A stretch of 64,000 nt of DNA from Microbacterium saccharophilum (GTDB taxonomy: Bacteria; Actinomycetota; Actinomycetes; Actinomycetales; Microbacteriaceae): NCBI RefSeq assembly GCF_007992455.1, contig NZ_BKAH01000002.1:62001-126000 (forward strand), read 5' to 3'. The translations under genes and the position numbers were made by a program. This document shows, in pieces, positions 28,299 to 38,065 of this stretch (within the stretch, counting starts at the first letter, position 1; every line of letters begins with the position of its first letter). Under the pieces are notes generated by a model. It saw nothing but the letters and a program-made list of their open reading frames with translations. It searched no databases and was not told where the DNA came from.

Positions 28299-29486
28299 GT
28301 GCCCAGAATCGACTTCGACGCCATCACCGAGACGGAACTCCGCGACGCGGGCAGCGTCAAATGGACGATGTTCCCCGGCACGATCGGAGCCTTCGTCGCC
28401 GAGATGGACTTCGGCTTGGCGCCCGCCATCAGCGGCGCGATCAAGTCCGCCGTCGATCGAGGCGTCACCGGCTACCTTCCGCCGCAGGTCGCCGCCGAGA
28501 TGTCGCTGGCGACGGCGACGTGGTACAGCGAGGCCTACGGCTGGGACGTCCCCGCCGACCGTGTGCACCACATGCCCGATGTGATCGCCGCGTTCGAGCT
28601 GTCGATCGAGCGGTTCACCGAGCCGGGCTCGGCCGTCATCGTGCCGACGCCCGCCTACATGCCGTTCCTCATGGTGCCGCCCATGCTCGGACGACGGGTG
28701 ATCGAGGTGCCGAGCATCGAGGTGGACGGTCGAATGACGATGGACCTCGAGGGCATCGCGCGAGGCTTCGACGACGGCGCCGGTCTCGTCGTGCTGTGCA
28801 ACCCGCACAACCCGCTGGGAACCGTGTTCACCAGGGACGAGCTGGCCGCCTTGGCGGACGTGGTGGCGGCGAAGGGTGGACGCGTCTTCTCGGACGAGAT
28901 CCACGCACCGCTCGTCTATGCGCCCGCTTCCCATGTGCCGTACGCGTCGGTGTCCGAGGCTGCGGCCTCGCACACCCTCACGGCGGCCTCCGCGTCCAAG
29001 GCTTGGAACCTCGCCGGCCTCAAGTGTGCGCAGGTGATCCTCTCGAACGATGCGGATGCCGCGGCGTGGGAGTCGTTCGGCTTCTGGGCCGGCCACGGTA
29101 CCGCAACCCTCGGCGTGCTCGCCAACACGGCCGCGTACTCCGCCGGCGGGCAATGGCTGGACACCGTCGTCGACTACCTCGATGGAAACCGGCGCCTCCT
29201 GGCGGAACTCGTCGCCACCCACCTCCCGCGCGCGCGGATGAGGATGCCGGAGGGCACCTACATCGCCCTCATCGACTTCCGCGCGTACGGCATCGAGGGC
29301 GATCTCGCCGTCTGGTTCCGTGAGCACGCCGGTGTGGCCATGACCGACGGCGCGGCCTGCGGGGAGGCGGCGATCGGACACACGCGGTTCGTGTTCGCCC
29401 TTCCGCGTCCCCTGATGGCCGCGGCCATCGAGCGGATGGGCGCCGCCCTCGCAGCGCGAGAGCACGCCGCGCAAGCCGCGGCCTGA
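28299..29486 (+). CDS. PLP-dependent C-S beta-lyase/aminotransferase, MalY/PatB family
   Basis: This 395-residue fold-type I PLP enzyme carries the family motifs LCNPHNPLGTVF, FSDEIHAPLVY and the PLP-binding lysine in ASASKAWNLAGLKCA near residue 237. PatB-type enzymes split cystathionine and cysteine S-conjugates into pyruvate, ammonia and a thiol. The start is GTG 28299 with GAGAGG upstream. The neighbouring peptide importer and two amidohydrolases suggest a route in which a peptide or N-acyl conjugate enters, is trimmed and then undergoes C-S cleavage. The specific substrate is inferred, not shown. Confidence 0.88.
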   Translation: MPRIDFDAITETELRDAGSVKWTMFPGTIGAFVAEMDFGLAPAISGAIKSAVDRGVTGYLPPQVAAEMSLATATWYSEAYGWDVPADRVHHMPDVIAAFELSIERFTEPGSAVIVPTPAYMPFLMVPPMLGRRVIEVPSIEVDGRMTMDLEGIARGFDDGAGLVVLCNPHNPLGTVFTRDELAALADVVAAKGGRVFSDEIHAPLVYAPASHVPYASVSEAAASHTLTAASASKAWNLAGLKCAQVILSNDADAAAWESFGFWAGHGTATLGVLANTAAYSAGGQWLDTVVDYLDGNRRLLAELVATHLPRARMRMPEGTYIALIDFRAYGIEGDLAVWFREHAGVAMTDGAACGEAAIGHTRFVFALPRPLMAAAIERMGAALAAREHAAQAAA

Positions 29487-29534
29487 CCGCAGGTCGGTTC
29501 GGGCGCTTCGCCCGAACCGACTCCGGCGGAGCGC

Positions 29535-29930
29535 TCAAGCGGTGTGCGGGACCCCCACCGCGCTGGCCTGTGCCGCCGCGGTGATCACGTCCGCGACGGT
29601 CTGCGGCTGGGTGACGTAGAGCGCGTGGCTCGCGGGCACCGTGGTGATCCGTGCGCCCGCCCGCGTCGCCATGTGCTGCAGCATCGCCTGGTCGAACGAC
29701 TTGTCGTCCTGCGCGATGACGGCCCAGCTCGGCTTGTCGCGCCACGCGGCGTTCTGGACGACGGTCCCGAAGACCGACATGTTGATCGGCACCTGCGTGT
29801 CGCGGAGGAAGGCGGCATCCGCGTCACTGACATCGGCGGCGAAACCGGCCTGGAACTTGTCGTGGTTGAGGAACCCGTACCCGTCGTCGCCGACGTCGAT
29901 GACGAAGTCCGGGGTGGGGGCGAAGCGATT
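29535..29930 (-). pseudogene. Truncated alpha/beta hydrolase, C-terminal half only
   Basis: From about 29930 down to the stop at 29535 the minus strand encodes FAPTPDFVIDVGDDGYGFLN, AAWRDKPSWAVIAQDDKSFD and a final VPASHALYVTQPQ with the catalytic His. This is the C-terminal half of a 230-290 residue alpha/beta hydrolase. The half with the oxyanion loop and nucleophile serine is missing. The frame continues upstream to an ATG at 29999, but that sequence belongs to a hairpin repeat. It is probably non-functional. Confidence 0.75.
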
Positions 29931-29948
29931 GGTGTGGTCGCGGCGGGG

Positions 29949-30062
29949 TGTCACAGCTCTTGCGGGTGTGCCCGGCGATACCCACCGGTGCTGTGACATG
30001 CCACGCGCGAGTGTCACAGTGGATGCCGGTCGCCCCGGCGACGACCGCAGGTGCTGTGACAC
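29949..30062. repeat. Two tandem intergenic hairpins sharing TGTCACAG/CTGTGACA arms
   Basis: The first hairpin has TGTCACAGC (from 29949) against GCTGTGACA (29990-29998). The second has GTGTCACAG (from 30011) against CTGTGACAC (30054-30062). Both enclose GC-rich loops of about 33-40 bases. The units are imperfect copies in tandem at the broken edge of the hydrolase pseudogene. Confidence 0.65.
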
Positions 30063-30106
30063 GCCGCCCCGCCAGCACGGCGGAGGGGGGCGGTGACGGC
30101 CGCCGC

Positions 30107-30514
30107 TCAGCGGGGGAGGAAGTACTCCCGGGCGAGCGGAGCGATCTCGAAGCGGTCCGCCTCGCCCGGGCCCACCCACGCGAGCTCGGCGATCTCCGCT
30201 CCGACCGCGGGCTGCTGGTCGCCGATGTCGGCGGCGAAGACGTCGGCGACGACGACGAACCCGGGTTCGTTCGCGGCGGCCGCGGTGAAGGACCCCAACC
30301 CGCGCAGCGCGTCCGCCGCGACGTGGATGCCGAGTTCCTCGGCGAGCTCGCGGCTCAGTGTCTCGCTGGCCGTCTCGCCGGGCTCCGGTTTTCCGCCGGG
30401 CTGCATGAACGCCGTGGTCCCGGCCTTGCGGACGAGCAGGAGACGACCCTCGTCGTCGCGGATCACCGCCGCCGAGACGTGGATGCGGCGGGTGCCGGCG
30501 GTCGGTGAGCTCAC
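30107..30514 (-). CDS. Nudix hydrolase
   Basis: This 135-residue protein has a canonical Nudix box: GKPEPGE, then RELAEELG, fitting GX5EX7REUXEEXGU at about residues 37-59. Such enzymes hydrolyse nucleoside diphosphates linked to another group; the substrate is not predictable here. GTG 30514 is used because ACGGTA (30521-30526, TACCGT on the coding strand) ends six bases upstream, suggesting a leaderless mRNA. It is divergent from the zinc-ribbon/SDR gene, with start codons only 49 bases apart. Confidence 0.88.
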   Translation of the reverse strand: MSSPTAGTRRIHVSAAVIRDDEGRLLLVRKAGTTAFMQPGGKPEPGETASETLSRELAEELGIHVAADALRGLGSFTAAAANEPGFVVVADVFAADIGDQQPAVGAEIAELAWVGPGEADRFEIAPLAREYFLPR

Positions 30515-30563
30515 CGTGGCACGGTAACAGGTTCCGCCCATCCGGCCCGACGTAGAATCGCGT
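30515..30563. promoter_or_regulatory. Compact divergent promoter pair for two leaderless genes
   Basis: ACGGTA (30521-30526) is a minus-strand TACCGT six bases from GTG 30514. TAGAAT (30553-30558) is a plus-strand -10 five bases from GTG 30564. The two -35 regions must overlap within about 26 bases, so the promoters probably compete. Confidence 0.5.
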
Positions 30564-32042
30564 GTGCCTCCCGAGACCTCTTCCCTCACCGACCTGCCCA
30601 GCGGCATCGACCCGGACGAGCTCGCCGTCACGCTCAAGGTGCTCCGCGAGATCGCCGATGTGGACCAGTCGCACCCCGACTTCATCACCGTCCGTCGCGC
30701 CACCGCGCACATGTTCAAGGCCGCGAAGCGCGTGCGGCGCCGGGAGATCCGCGACGCGATCGCGCAGGCCGATCGCGAGGTCGTCGCCGCGACGGCGACG
30801 GGTGCCGCCGACCGCATCGACGATGAGACCCGCGGCATCCCGATCAGCACCGCCACCACCGCGCCGACCGCCGGCACACTCCGCAAGGCGCGCGGCTGCT
30901 ACATCTGCAAGCAGCCCTACACGCTCGTCGACGCGTTCTACCATCAGCTCTGCCCCTCCTGCGCGGCGATGAGCCACGCGAAGCGCGAAGCGCGTACCGA
31001 CCTGACCGGCCGGCGCGCGCTGCTGACCGGCGGACGCGCGAAGATCGGCATGTACATCGCGCTGCGCCTGCTCCGTGACGGCGCCCACACGACCATCACG
31101 ACCCGCTTCCCGCGCGACGCGGTGCGCCGCTTCAGCAGCCTCCCCGACGCGACGGAGTGGATCGATCGACTGAAGATCGTCGGGATCGACCTGCGCGATC
31201 CCGCCCAGGTGATCGGCCTGGCCGACGACGTCGCGGCGGCCGGCACCCTCGACATCCTCATCAACAACGCGACGCAGACCGTGCGACGCTCGCCCGGCGC
31301 GTACCAGCCGCTCGTGGACGCGGAGCTCGCTCCGCTGCCGCACGGCCCGCTGCCCGAGCTCGTCACGTTCGGGCACACCAACGACCAGCATCCGCAGGCC
31401 CTCGAGCGGTCGGTGACCGCCCACCCGATCCTCGCGGCGGCGGCCTCGCGCGCCGACGAGCTCACCGAACAGGCGATGGCCGCCGGCTCCAGCTCGCTGG
31501 AGCGCCTCGCCGCGGGCACGGCGATCGATGCGGGGGGTCTCATCCCCGACCTGCACGACGTCAACTCCTGGACGCAGCGCGTCGGCGACGTCGACCCGCT
31601 CGAGATGCTCGAGGTGCAGCTGGCCAACACGACCGCGCCGTTCCTGCTCGTCTCGAAGCTGCGGCCCTCGCTGGCCGCGAGCCCGGCCCGCCGCACGTAC
31701 GTCGTCAACGTCAGCGCGATGGAGGGCGTGTTCGGCCGCGGGTACAAGGGACCCGGCCACCCGCACACGAACATGGCCAAGGCCGCCGTCAACATGCTGA
31801 CGCGCACGAGCGCACGCGAGATGTTCGAGACCGACGGCATCCTCATGACGAGCGTCGACACAGGCTGGATCACCGACGAACGCCCGCACCCCACCAAGGT
31901 GCGCCTCGCGGAGGAGGGCTTCCACGCCCCGCTCGACCTCGTCGACGGGGCCGCGCGCGTCTACGACCCCATCGTGCGCGGCGAGGCCGGCGAGGACCTG
32001 TTCGGCGTGTTCCTCAAGGACTACGCGCCCGGCGCATGGTGA
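30564..32042 (+). CDS. Short-chain dehydrogenase/reductase with N-terminal zinc-ribbon extension
   Basis: The 492-residue protein begins with a helical region of about 115 residues. A four-cysteine site (CYICKQPY and CPSC, about residues 112-135) follows, then an SDR domain starting ALLTGGRAKIGMYIALRLL near 153. NNATQTVRR, the serine in VNVSAMEGVFG and a YKGPGHPHTNMAK stretch mark the SDR core; the YxxxK spacing is altered, because Tyr and Lys are farther apart than usual. A long insert occurs between the cofactor and catalytic parts. Normal SDRs have about 250 residues, so the zinc module and insert are unusual. The catalytic activity is uncertain. Confidence 0.8.
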   Translation: MPPETSSLTDLPSGIDPDELAVTLKVLREIADVDQSHPDFITVRRATAHMFKAAKRVRRREIRDAIAQADREVVAATATGAADRIDDETRGIPISTATTAPTAGTLRKARGCYICKQPYTLVDAFYHQLCPSCAAMSHAKREARTDLTGRRALLTGGRAKIGMYIALRLLRDGAHTTITTRFPRDAVRRFSSLPDATEWIDRLKIVGIDLRDPAQVIGLADDVAAAGTLDILINNATQTVRRSPGAYQPLVDAELAPLPHGPLPELVTFGHTNDQHPQALERSVTAHPILAAAASRADELTEQAMAAGSSSLERLAAGTAIDAGGLIPDLHDVNSWTQRVGDVDPLEMLEVQLANTTAPFLLVSKLRPSLAASPARRTYVVNVSAMEGVFGRGYKGPGHPHTNMAKAAVNMLTRTSAREMFETDGILMTSVDTGWITDERPHPTKVRLAEEGFHAPLDLVDGAARVYDPIVRGEAGEDLFGVFLKDYAPGAW

Positions 32043-32257
32043 ACCTCCCCGCGCCGGGACGCCGCGTCGTCGTGCGCTACCTGCTGCCGACCGGGCAGGC
32101 GACCGACGCGCTGGGCGAACTCCTCAGCGCGGATGCCGAGACGGTCGTCGTCGACGGCACGCGCGGGGTCGAGCGGATCCGCGTGACCGACATCGTCGCG
32201 GCCAAGGAGGTCCCGCCCGCCCCGGCGCCCCGCATCCGCCGCCCGTTCGCCGACTGA
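32036..32257 (+). CDS. Small SH3-like domain protein
   Basis: This 73-residue protein overlaps the end of the SDR gene by seven bases, at ATG 32036 or GTG 32039. The sequence RVVVRYLLPTGQATDALGELL followed by VVVDGTRGVERIRVTDIVAAKEVPPAP resembles the N-terminal SH3-like module of actinobacterial GNAT proteins of the Rv0428c type, here without the acetyltransferase domain. It is either a stand-alone adaptor or the remnant of such a protein. Confidence 0.7.
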   Translation: MVNLPAPGRRVVVRYLLPTGQATDALGELLSADAETVVVDGTRGVERIRVTDIVAAKEVPPAPAPRIRRPFAD

Positions 32258-32269
32258 CGCGCTGCGGCG

Positions 32270-32437
32270 CGCCGGGCTTCGTCGCAAAGGTGTCACCTCC
32301 GGTCGCCTCGACGCGCGCGAAGCGGCGCGAAGCGCCCCCATTCCGCTGCGCCCCGCCGGGCTTCGGCGGAAAGGTGTCACCCCTGGTCGCCTCGACGCGC
32401 GCGAGGCGGCGCGACGCGACCCCATCCCGGCGGCGAC
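32270..32437. repeat. Two tandem 84-base direct repeats
   Basis: Copies at 32270-32353 and 32354-32437 both begin CGCCGGGCTTCG and contain AAAGGTGTCACC followed by TGGTCGCCTCGACGCGCGCGA-like sequence (32286 and 32370 for the AAAGG block). They are clearly the same unit with scattered substitutions. They fill the gap before the DUF1206 gene and code for nothing recognisable. Confidence 0.8.
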
Positions 32438-32461
32438 CCCGGCGTGGATTACGCTTCGCGG

Positions 32462-33262
32462 ATGAGCACACCTCAGGACGCCGCCCGCGCGGCGCAGGAT
32501 TCGTCGGTGTTCCGCCGCCTCGCCCGGGTGGGATACGTCGTGCTCGGCATCCTGCACATCGTGATCGGCGGCATCGCGATCTCGATCGCGACCGGCGGCG
32601 GGGGCGAGGCCGACCAGGGCGGCGCGATGGGGCAGATCCGCAGCACGCCCGCCGGCGTCGTGATCCTCTGGATCATCGCCGTCGGCCTGCTGGCCCTCGC
32701 CGCGTGGCAGATCGCCGAGGCTCTGCTCGAGCGTGACCCGGACGCGAAGAAGGCCTGGGCGCACCGCGCCAAGTTCCTCGGCACGGCGGCCGCCTACGTC
32801 GCCATCGCGGTGACGGCGGTCGGCGTCGCGGTGGGCTCCCGGTCGGGGTTCGCGGACTCGGCGGAGACCTTCAGCGGCCGCCTGATCTCGACGCCGGGCG
32901 GCGTGTTCCTGCTGGTCATCGTCGGTCTCGGGGTGGCCGCCATCGGCGCGGCGTTCATCATCCGCGGCATCACGCGGGCGTTCGAGAAGCACCTCGACCT
33001 CCCCTCCGGCACGGCGCGGCGCGGGATCGTCGCCCTCGGCATCGCCGGCTACGTCGCGAAGGGGCTGGCGATCGGCGCGACGGGCATCCTGCTGATCGTC
33101 GCCGCCGTGGCGCAGGATCCGGAGACGGCGGGGGGATTGGATGCCGGGCTGCGCGCGCTCGCCGCCCTGCCGTTCGGAGCTGTCGTGCTGTGGATCGTCG
33201 GGGCGGGGCTCATGCTGTACGGGCTCTTCTGCATCGCGCGGGCGCGCTACAGCCGCATGTGA
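32462..33262 (+). CDS. DUF1206 family six-helix membrane protein
   Basis: The 266-residue protein is built from three repeats, each with a helix pair, starting near residues 14, 95 and 180 (RLARVGYVVLGILHIVIGG, AKFLGTAAAYVAIAVTAVG, VALGIAGYVAKGLAIGATG). This is the DUF1206 architecture; the function is unknown. ATG 32462 follows TACGCT at six bases, suggesting a leaderless transcript. It directly follows the 84-base repeats. Confidence 0.9.
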   Translation: MSTPQDAARAAQDSSVFRRLARVGYVVLGILHIVIGGIAISIATGGGGEADQGGAMGQIRSTPAGVVILWIIAVGLLALAAWQIAEALLERDPDAKKAWAHRAKFLGTAAAYVAIAVTAVGVAVGSRSGFADSAETFSGRLISTPGGVFLLVIVGLGVAAIGAAFIIRGITRAFEKHLDLPSGTARRGIVALGIAGYVAKGLAIGATGILLIVAAVAQDPETAGGLDAGLRALAALPFGAVVLWIVGAGLMLYGLFCIARARYSRM

Positions 33263-33367
33263 CGGGCGCCATACGCACGAATCCGGCTCAAAATCAAGGG
33301 CCTACCGGTGCCCGCGCAGATGGAGGAAAGTCGTCCGCGCCAACACCATCAAGAAAGGTGCAGACAC

Positions 33368-33649
33368 ATGCTCGGACTCATCATCAGCATCATCATCATC
33401 GGACTGATCGCCGGCGCCCTTGCGCGGCTGCTCGTCCCCGGCAAGCAGAACATGGGCATCGGCATGACCATGCTGCTCGGAATCATCGGCTCCTTCGTCG
33501 GCGGCTTCCTCGGCAAGCTGCTGTTCGGCGCCGACGCGGGCGACGGCTTCCTGCAGCCGGCCGGCATCATCGGCTCCATCATCGGTGCGGTCATCGTGCT
33601 GCTGCTCTGGATCGCGTTCTCGAAGCGTCGTTCCGGCAACCGCGTCTGA
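33368..33649 (+). CDS. GlsB/YeaQ/YmgE family (transglycosylase-associated) membrane protein
   Basis: This 93-residue protein is almost entirely three hydrophobic helices separated by glycine-rich turns (LIAGALARLLVPGKQNMGIG, IGSFVGGFLGKLLFG, IGSIIGAVIVLLLWIAF). It belongs to a stress-associated small membrane protein family. ATG 33368 has AGAAAGG upstream; starting earlier would add an implausible histidine- and arginine-rich leader. Confidence 0.92.
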   Translation: MLGLIISIIIIGLIAGALARLLVPGKQNMGIGMTMLLGIIGSFVGGFLGKLLFGADAGDGFLQPAGIIGSIIGAVIVLLLWIAFSKRRSGNRV

Positions 33650-33661
33650 GGCGCAGACGAC

Positions 33662-33701
33662 AGAGCCCTCGCGGACCGTTCACCCGGTCCGCGAGGGCTC
33701 T
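33662..33701. terminator. Strong bidirectional terminator
   Basis: A 17-base perfect stem, AGAGCCCTCGCGGACCG (33662-33678) against its complement (33685-33701), has a six-base loop. It separates the GlsB-like gene from the convergent efflux gene. Confidence 0.93.
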
Positions 33702-33724
33702 TCCCCTGTCCGCCGAGCGGACGG

Positions 33725-36052
<2,328 letters not shown>

Positions 36053-36057
36053 CTCGT

Positions 36058-36579
36058 TCAGGATGCCGTCGGCGGCGGCGCCTGATCCGACGCGGTTTCG
36101 ATGTCGGGGTCTTCGCCCGGGGCTGTGCCGCCGACCCCGCTGCGGGCGCGCCCCTCGGCCAGGTAGGCGAGGCGGCGGAGCGTCTCGGTGTTCCGCCCGT
36201 GCAGCAGGACATCCCGGATGGGCTTCGGGATGACGCGGGCGGGCCCCGAGACGGCATCCTCGCCGATCCGCACGATGCAGTGCGCGTCGCCGGACGGCCG
36301 CACCTCGATCGTGACGCGCGCCTCGCCGATCGGCCACCCCCGCGCCGTCATGACCATGCGACGCGGCGGCTCCCACTCCTCGCTCACCGTGACGTCGTCG
36401 ATGAGCATCGGCCAGGGGCCCACCGAGTGATGCAGCTTCGCGCCCGCCTGCGGCCAGAGGGCGTCGACGGCCCGCATCCGCGCGGCGCCGACGACCCAGA
36501 CCGGGTACACCCAGCCGTCGCGCAGCACGTCGAAGACGTCCTCGGGTCGGCAGTTCATCCTGCGCACGTTCTGTGACAT
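36058..36579 (-). CDS. SRPBCC-fold (polyketide cyclase/START-like) protein
   Basis: The 173-residue protein is a single SRPBCC domain: RRMNCRPEDVFDVLRDGWVYPVWV, a middle with VTVSEEWEPPRRMVMTARGWP and a C-terminal amphipathic helix (LHGRNTETLRRLAYLAEGR). GGGAG precedes ATG 36579. It ends 43 bases upstream of the TetR gene on the same strand, so it may be transcribed into the efflux operon. The ligand is unknown. Confidence 0.85.
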   Translation of the reverse strand: MSQNVRRMNCRPEDVFDVLRDGWVYPVWVVGAARMRAVDALWPQAGAKLHHSVGPWPMLIDDVTVSEEWEPPRRMVMTARGWPIGEARVTIEVRPSGDAHCIVRIGEDAVSGPARVIPKPIRDVLLHGRNTETLRRLAYLAEGRARSGVGGTAPGEDPDIETASDQAPPPTAS

Positions 36580-36700
36580 CGGCCACTCCCTTCCGGTGCG
36601 GCCACGATAGGCCGGACGAGCACTCCCGCGCCCCGGCCTTGACGGACGCGCCACGCCGTGCTTGCCCGCGACACCCGCGGCATCCGGTATGCATGGGAGG

Positions 36701-37606
36701 GTGACCGCGCTCTCGCTCGCCGACATCCAGATCCGGGATCCCTTCGTGCTGACCGTCCCCGACGAGGGCGCGTACTACCTCTTCGGCAGCACGGATGCCG
36801 ACATCTGGCACCCGCCGGCGACCGGGTTCGACTGCTACCGGAGCACCGACCTCGAGGCATGGGAGGGCCCGATCCCCGCCTTCCGCCCGCCCGCGGGGTT
36901 CTGGAGCGACCGGAACTACTGGGCCCCCGAGGTGCACCTCCACGGCGGCCGGTTCTTCATGTTCGCGACCTTCACGGCCGAGGGGCGGCGCCGCGGCACG
37001 CAGATCCTCGTGGCGGACGCCCCGGCCGGGCCGTACGCACCCTGGAGCGACGGGCCCGTGACTCCCCGTGACTGGGAGTGCCTCGACGGAACTCTGCATG
37101 TCGACGACGGCGGCCGGCCATGGATCGTCTACTGCCACGAGTGGGTGCAGGTCACCGACGGCGAGGTGGTCGCACAGCGCCTGTCGGACGACCTGCGGGC
37201 GGCGATCGGCGAACCACGGCTCCTCTTCCGCGCCTCCGCGGCGCCGTGGGCGCGCCGGGTCGACCATCCCCGGGTGCCGCCGGGGGTCGACGCGTACGTG
37301 ACCGACGGGCCGTTCCTGCACCGCACGCGCGACGGCGCCCTGCTCATGCTGTGGTCGAGCTTCGGCGACACCGGCTACGCGATGGGCATCGCCCGATCGG
37401 AGAGCGGGCGCATCGAGGGGCCGTGGCTGCAGGATGCCGACCCGATCTGGGCCGCGGACGGCGGGCACGGGATGATCGCGCGCACTCTCGACGGCGGGCT
37501 CCTGCTCACGCTGCACCAGCCCAACACGACGCCGCTCGAGCGCGCCGTCTTCCGCCGGCTCCGGGAGGCCGGCGGCACCGTCGTGCTCGACGCCGTCACG
37601 GACTGA
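36701..37606 (+). CDS. Glycoside hydrolase family 43-like protein
   Basis: The 301-residue protein is a five-bladed beta-propeller of GH43 type. It has IRDPFVL near the N-terminus with the general-base Asp, NYWAPEVHLHGGRFFMF, the general-acid region WECLDGTLHVDDGGRPW, and later VTDGPFLHRTRDGALLMLWSSF. Family members act on arabinose- or xylose-containing polysaccharides. There is no signal peptide, so it acts in the cytoplasm on imported sugars. The start is uncertain: GTG 36701 has ATGCAT six bases upstream, as in leaderless genes here. Confidence 0.8.
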   Translation: MTALSLADIQIRDPFVLTVPDEGAYYLFGSTDADIWHPPATGFDCYRSTDLEAWEGPIPAFRPPAGFWSDRNYWAPEVHLHGGRFFMFATFTAEGRRRGTQILVADAPAGPYAPWSDGPVTPRDWECLDGTLHVDDGGRPWIVYCHEWVQVTDGEVVAQRLSDDLRAAIGEPRLLFRASAAPWARRVDHPRVPPGVDAYVTDGPFLHRTRDGALLMLWSSFGDTGYAMGIARSESGRIEGPWLQDADPIWAADGGHGMIARTLDGGLLLTLHQPNTTPLERAVFRRLREAGGTVVLDAVTD

Positions 37607-38018
37607 GGGCCGCCGCCACCCAGCGCGCGTACGCGCGCCACGGATCCTCCCCGGCCGCGATCGACGCCGCGTGGTCGAGCAGCGCGTCGTCGGCGCGGAA
37701 CCATTCGCCGCCGAGCCGCAGCGCCGCGAACTGCCGGTGCCGCTCCTGCTCCACCGCCCGCCCGCCGGGCTCGAAGGCGAGCAGCGCGTCGTGCCACAGC
37801 GTGGCCAGGCGCTGCCGGGGCCGCGAGGAGGTCCCGATCTTCACGCGATCGGCGTAGCGGATGTAGTACACGACCTCCACGCGCGGCCGCGGCAGATCAG
37901 GGTCCGGGACGTCGCCGGCTCGCCATCCGCAGACGGCGCACCGCCAGCCGTCGGCGGCGCGCACCCCGTCGCCCGCGCCGCAGAGCAGGCACGGGCCGGG
38001 CATCGCGCCGATCGTCAC
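37596..38018 (-). CDS. GIY-YIG (T5orf172/MUG113-like) protein with N-terminal zinc knuckle
   Basis: This 140-residue protein has two CxxC pairs near the start (CLLCGAG and CAVCGW). A GIY-YIG-like domain follows: VVYYIRYADRVKIGTSSRPRQRL and a later ERHRQFAALRLGGEWFRAD with the conserved Glu. These are marks of the T5orf172/MUG113 class, whose members are DNA nucleases or DNA-binding proteins of unclear role. GTG 38018 is preferred because AGGGTA (38025-38030, TACCCT on the coding strand) ends six bases upstream. It overlaps the end of the GH43 gene by 11 bases. Confidence 0.75.
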   Translation of the reverse strand: MTIGAMPGPCLLCGAGDGVRAADGWRCAVCGWRAGDVPDPDLPRPRVEVVYYIRYADRVKIGTSSRPRQRLATLWHDALLAFEPGGRAVEQERHRQFAALRLGGEWFRADDALLDHAASIAAGEDPWRAYARWVAAALSP

Positions 38019-38065
38019 GCCCGAAGGGTACGTCGCACCCCCGACGCCCGGGCCTAGGGTGAAGC
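38019..38065. promoter_or_regulatory. Compact divergent promoter pair for two leaderless genes
   Basis: AGGGTA (38025-38030) serves the minus-strand gene starting at 38018. TAGGGT (38055-38060) ends five bases before ATG 38066. Only 24 bases separate the two -10 elements, so the -35 regions overlap. Confidence 0.5.

Noticed and set aside
31157..32035. Long frame upstream of the SH3-like protein
   Set aside because: It is the SDR gene in another frame; only the last 73 codons have family resemblance.
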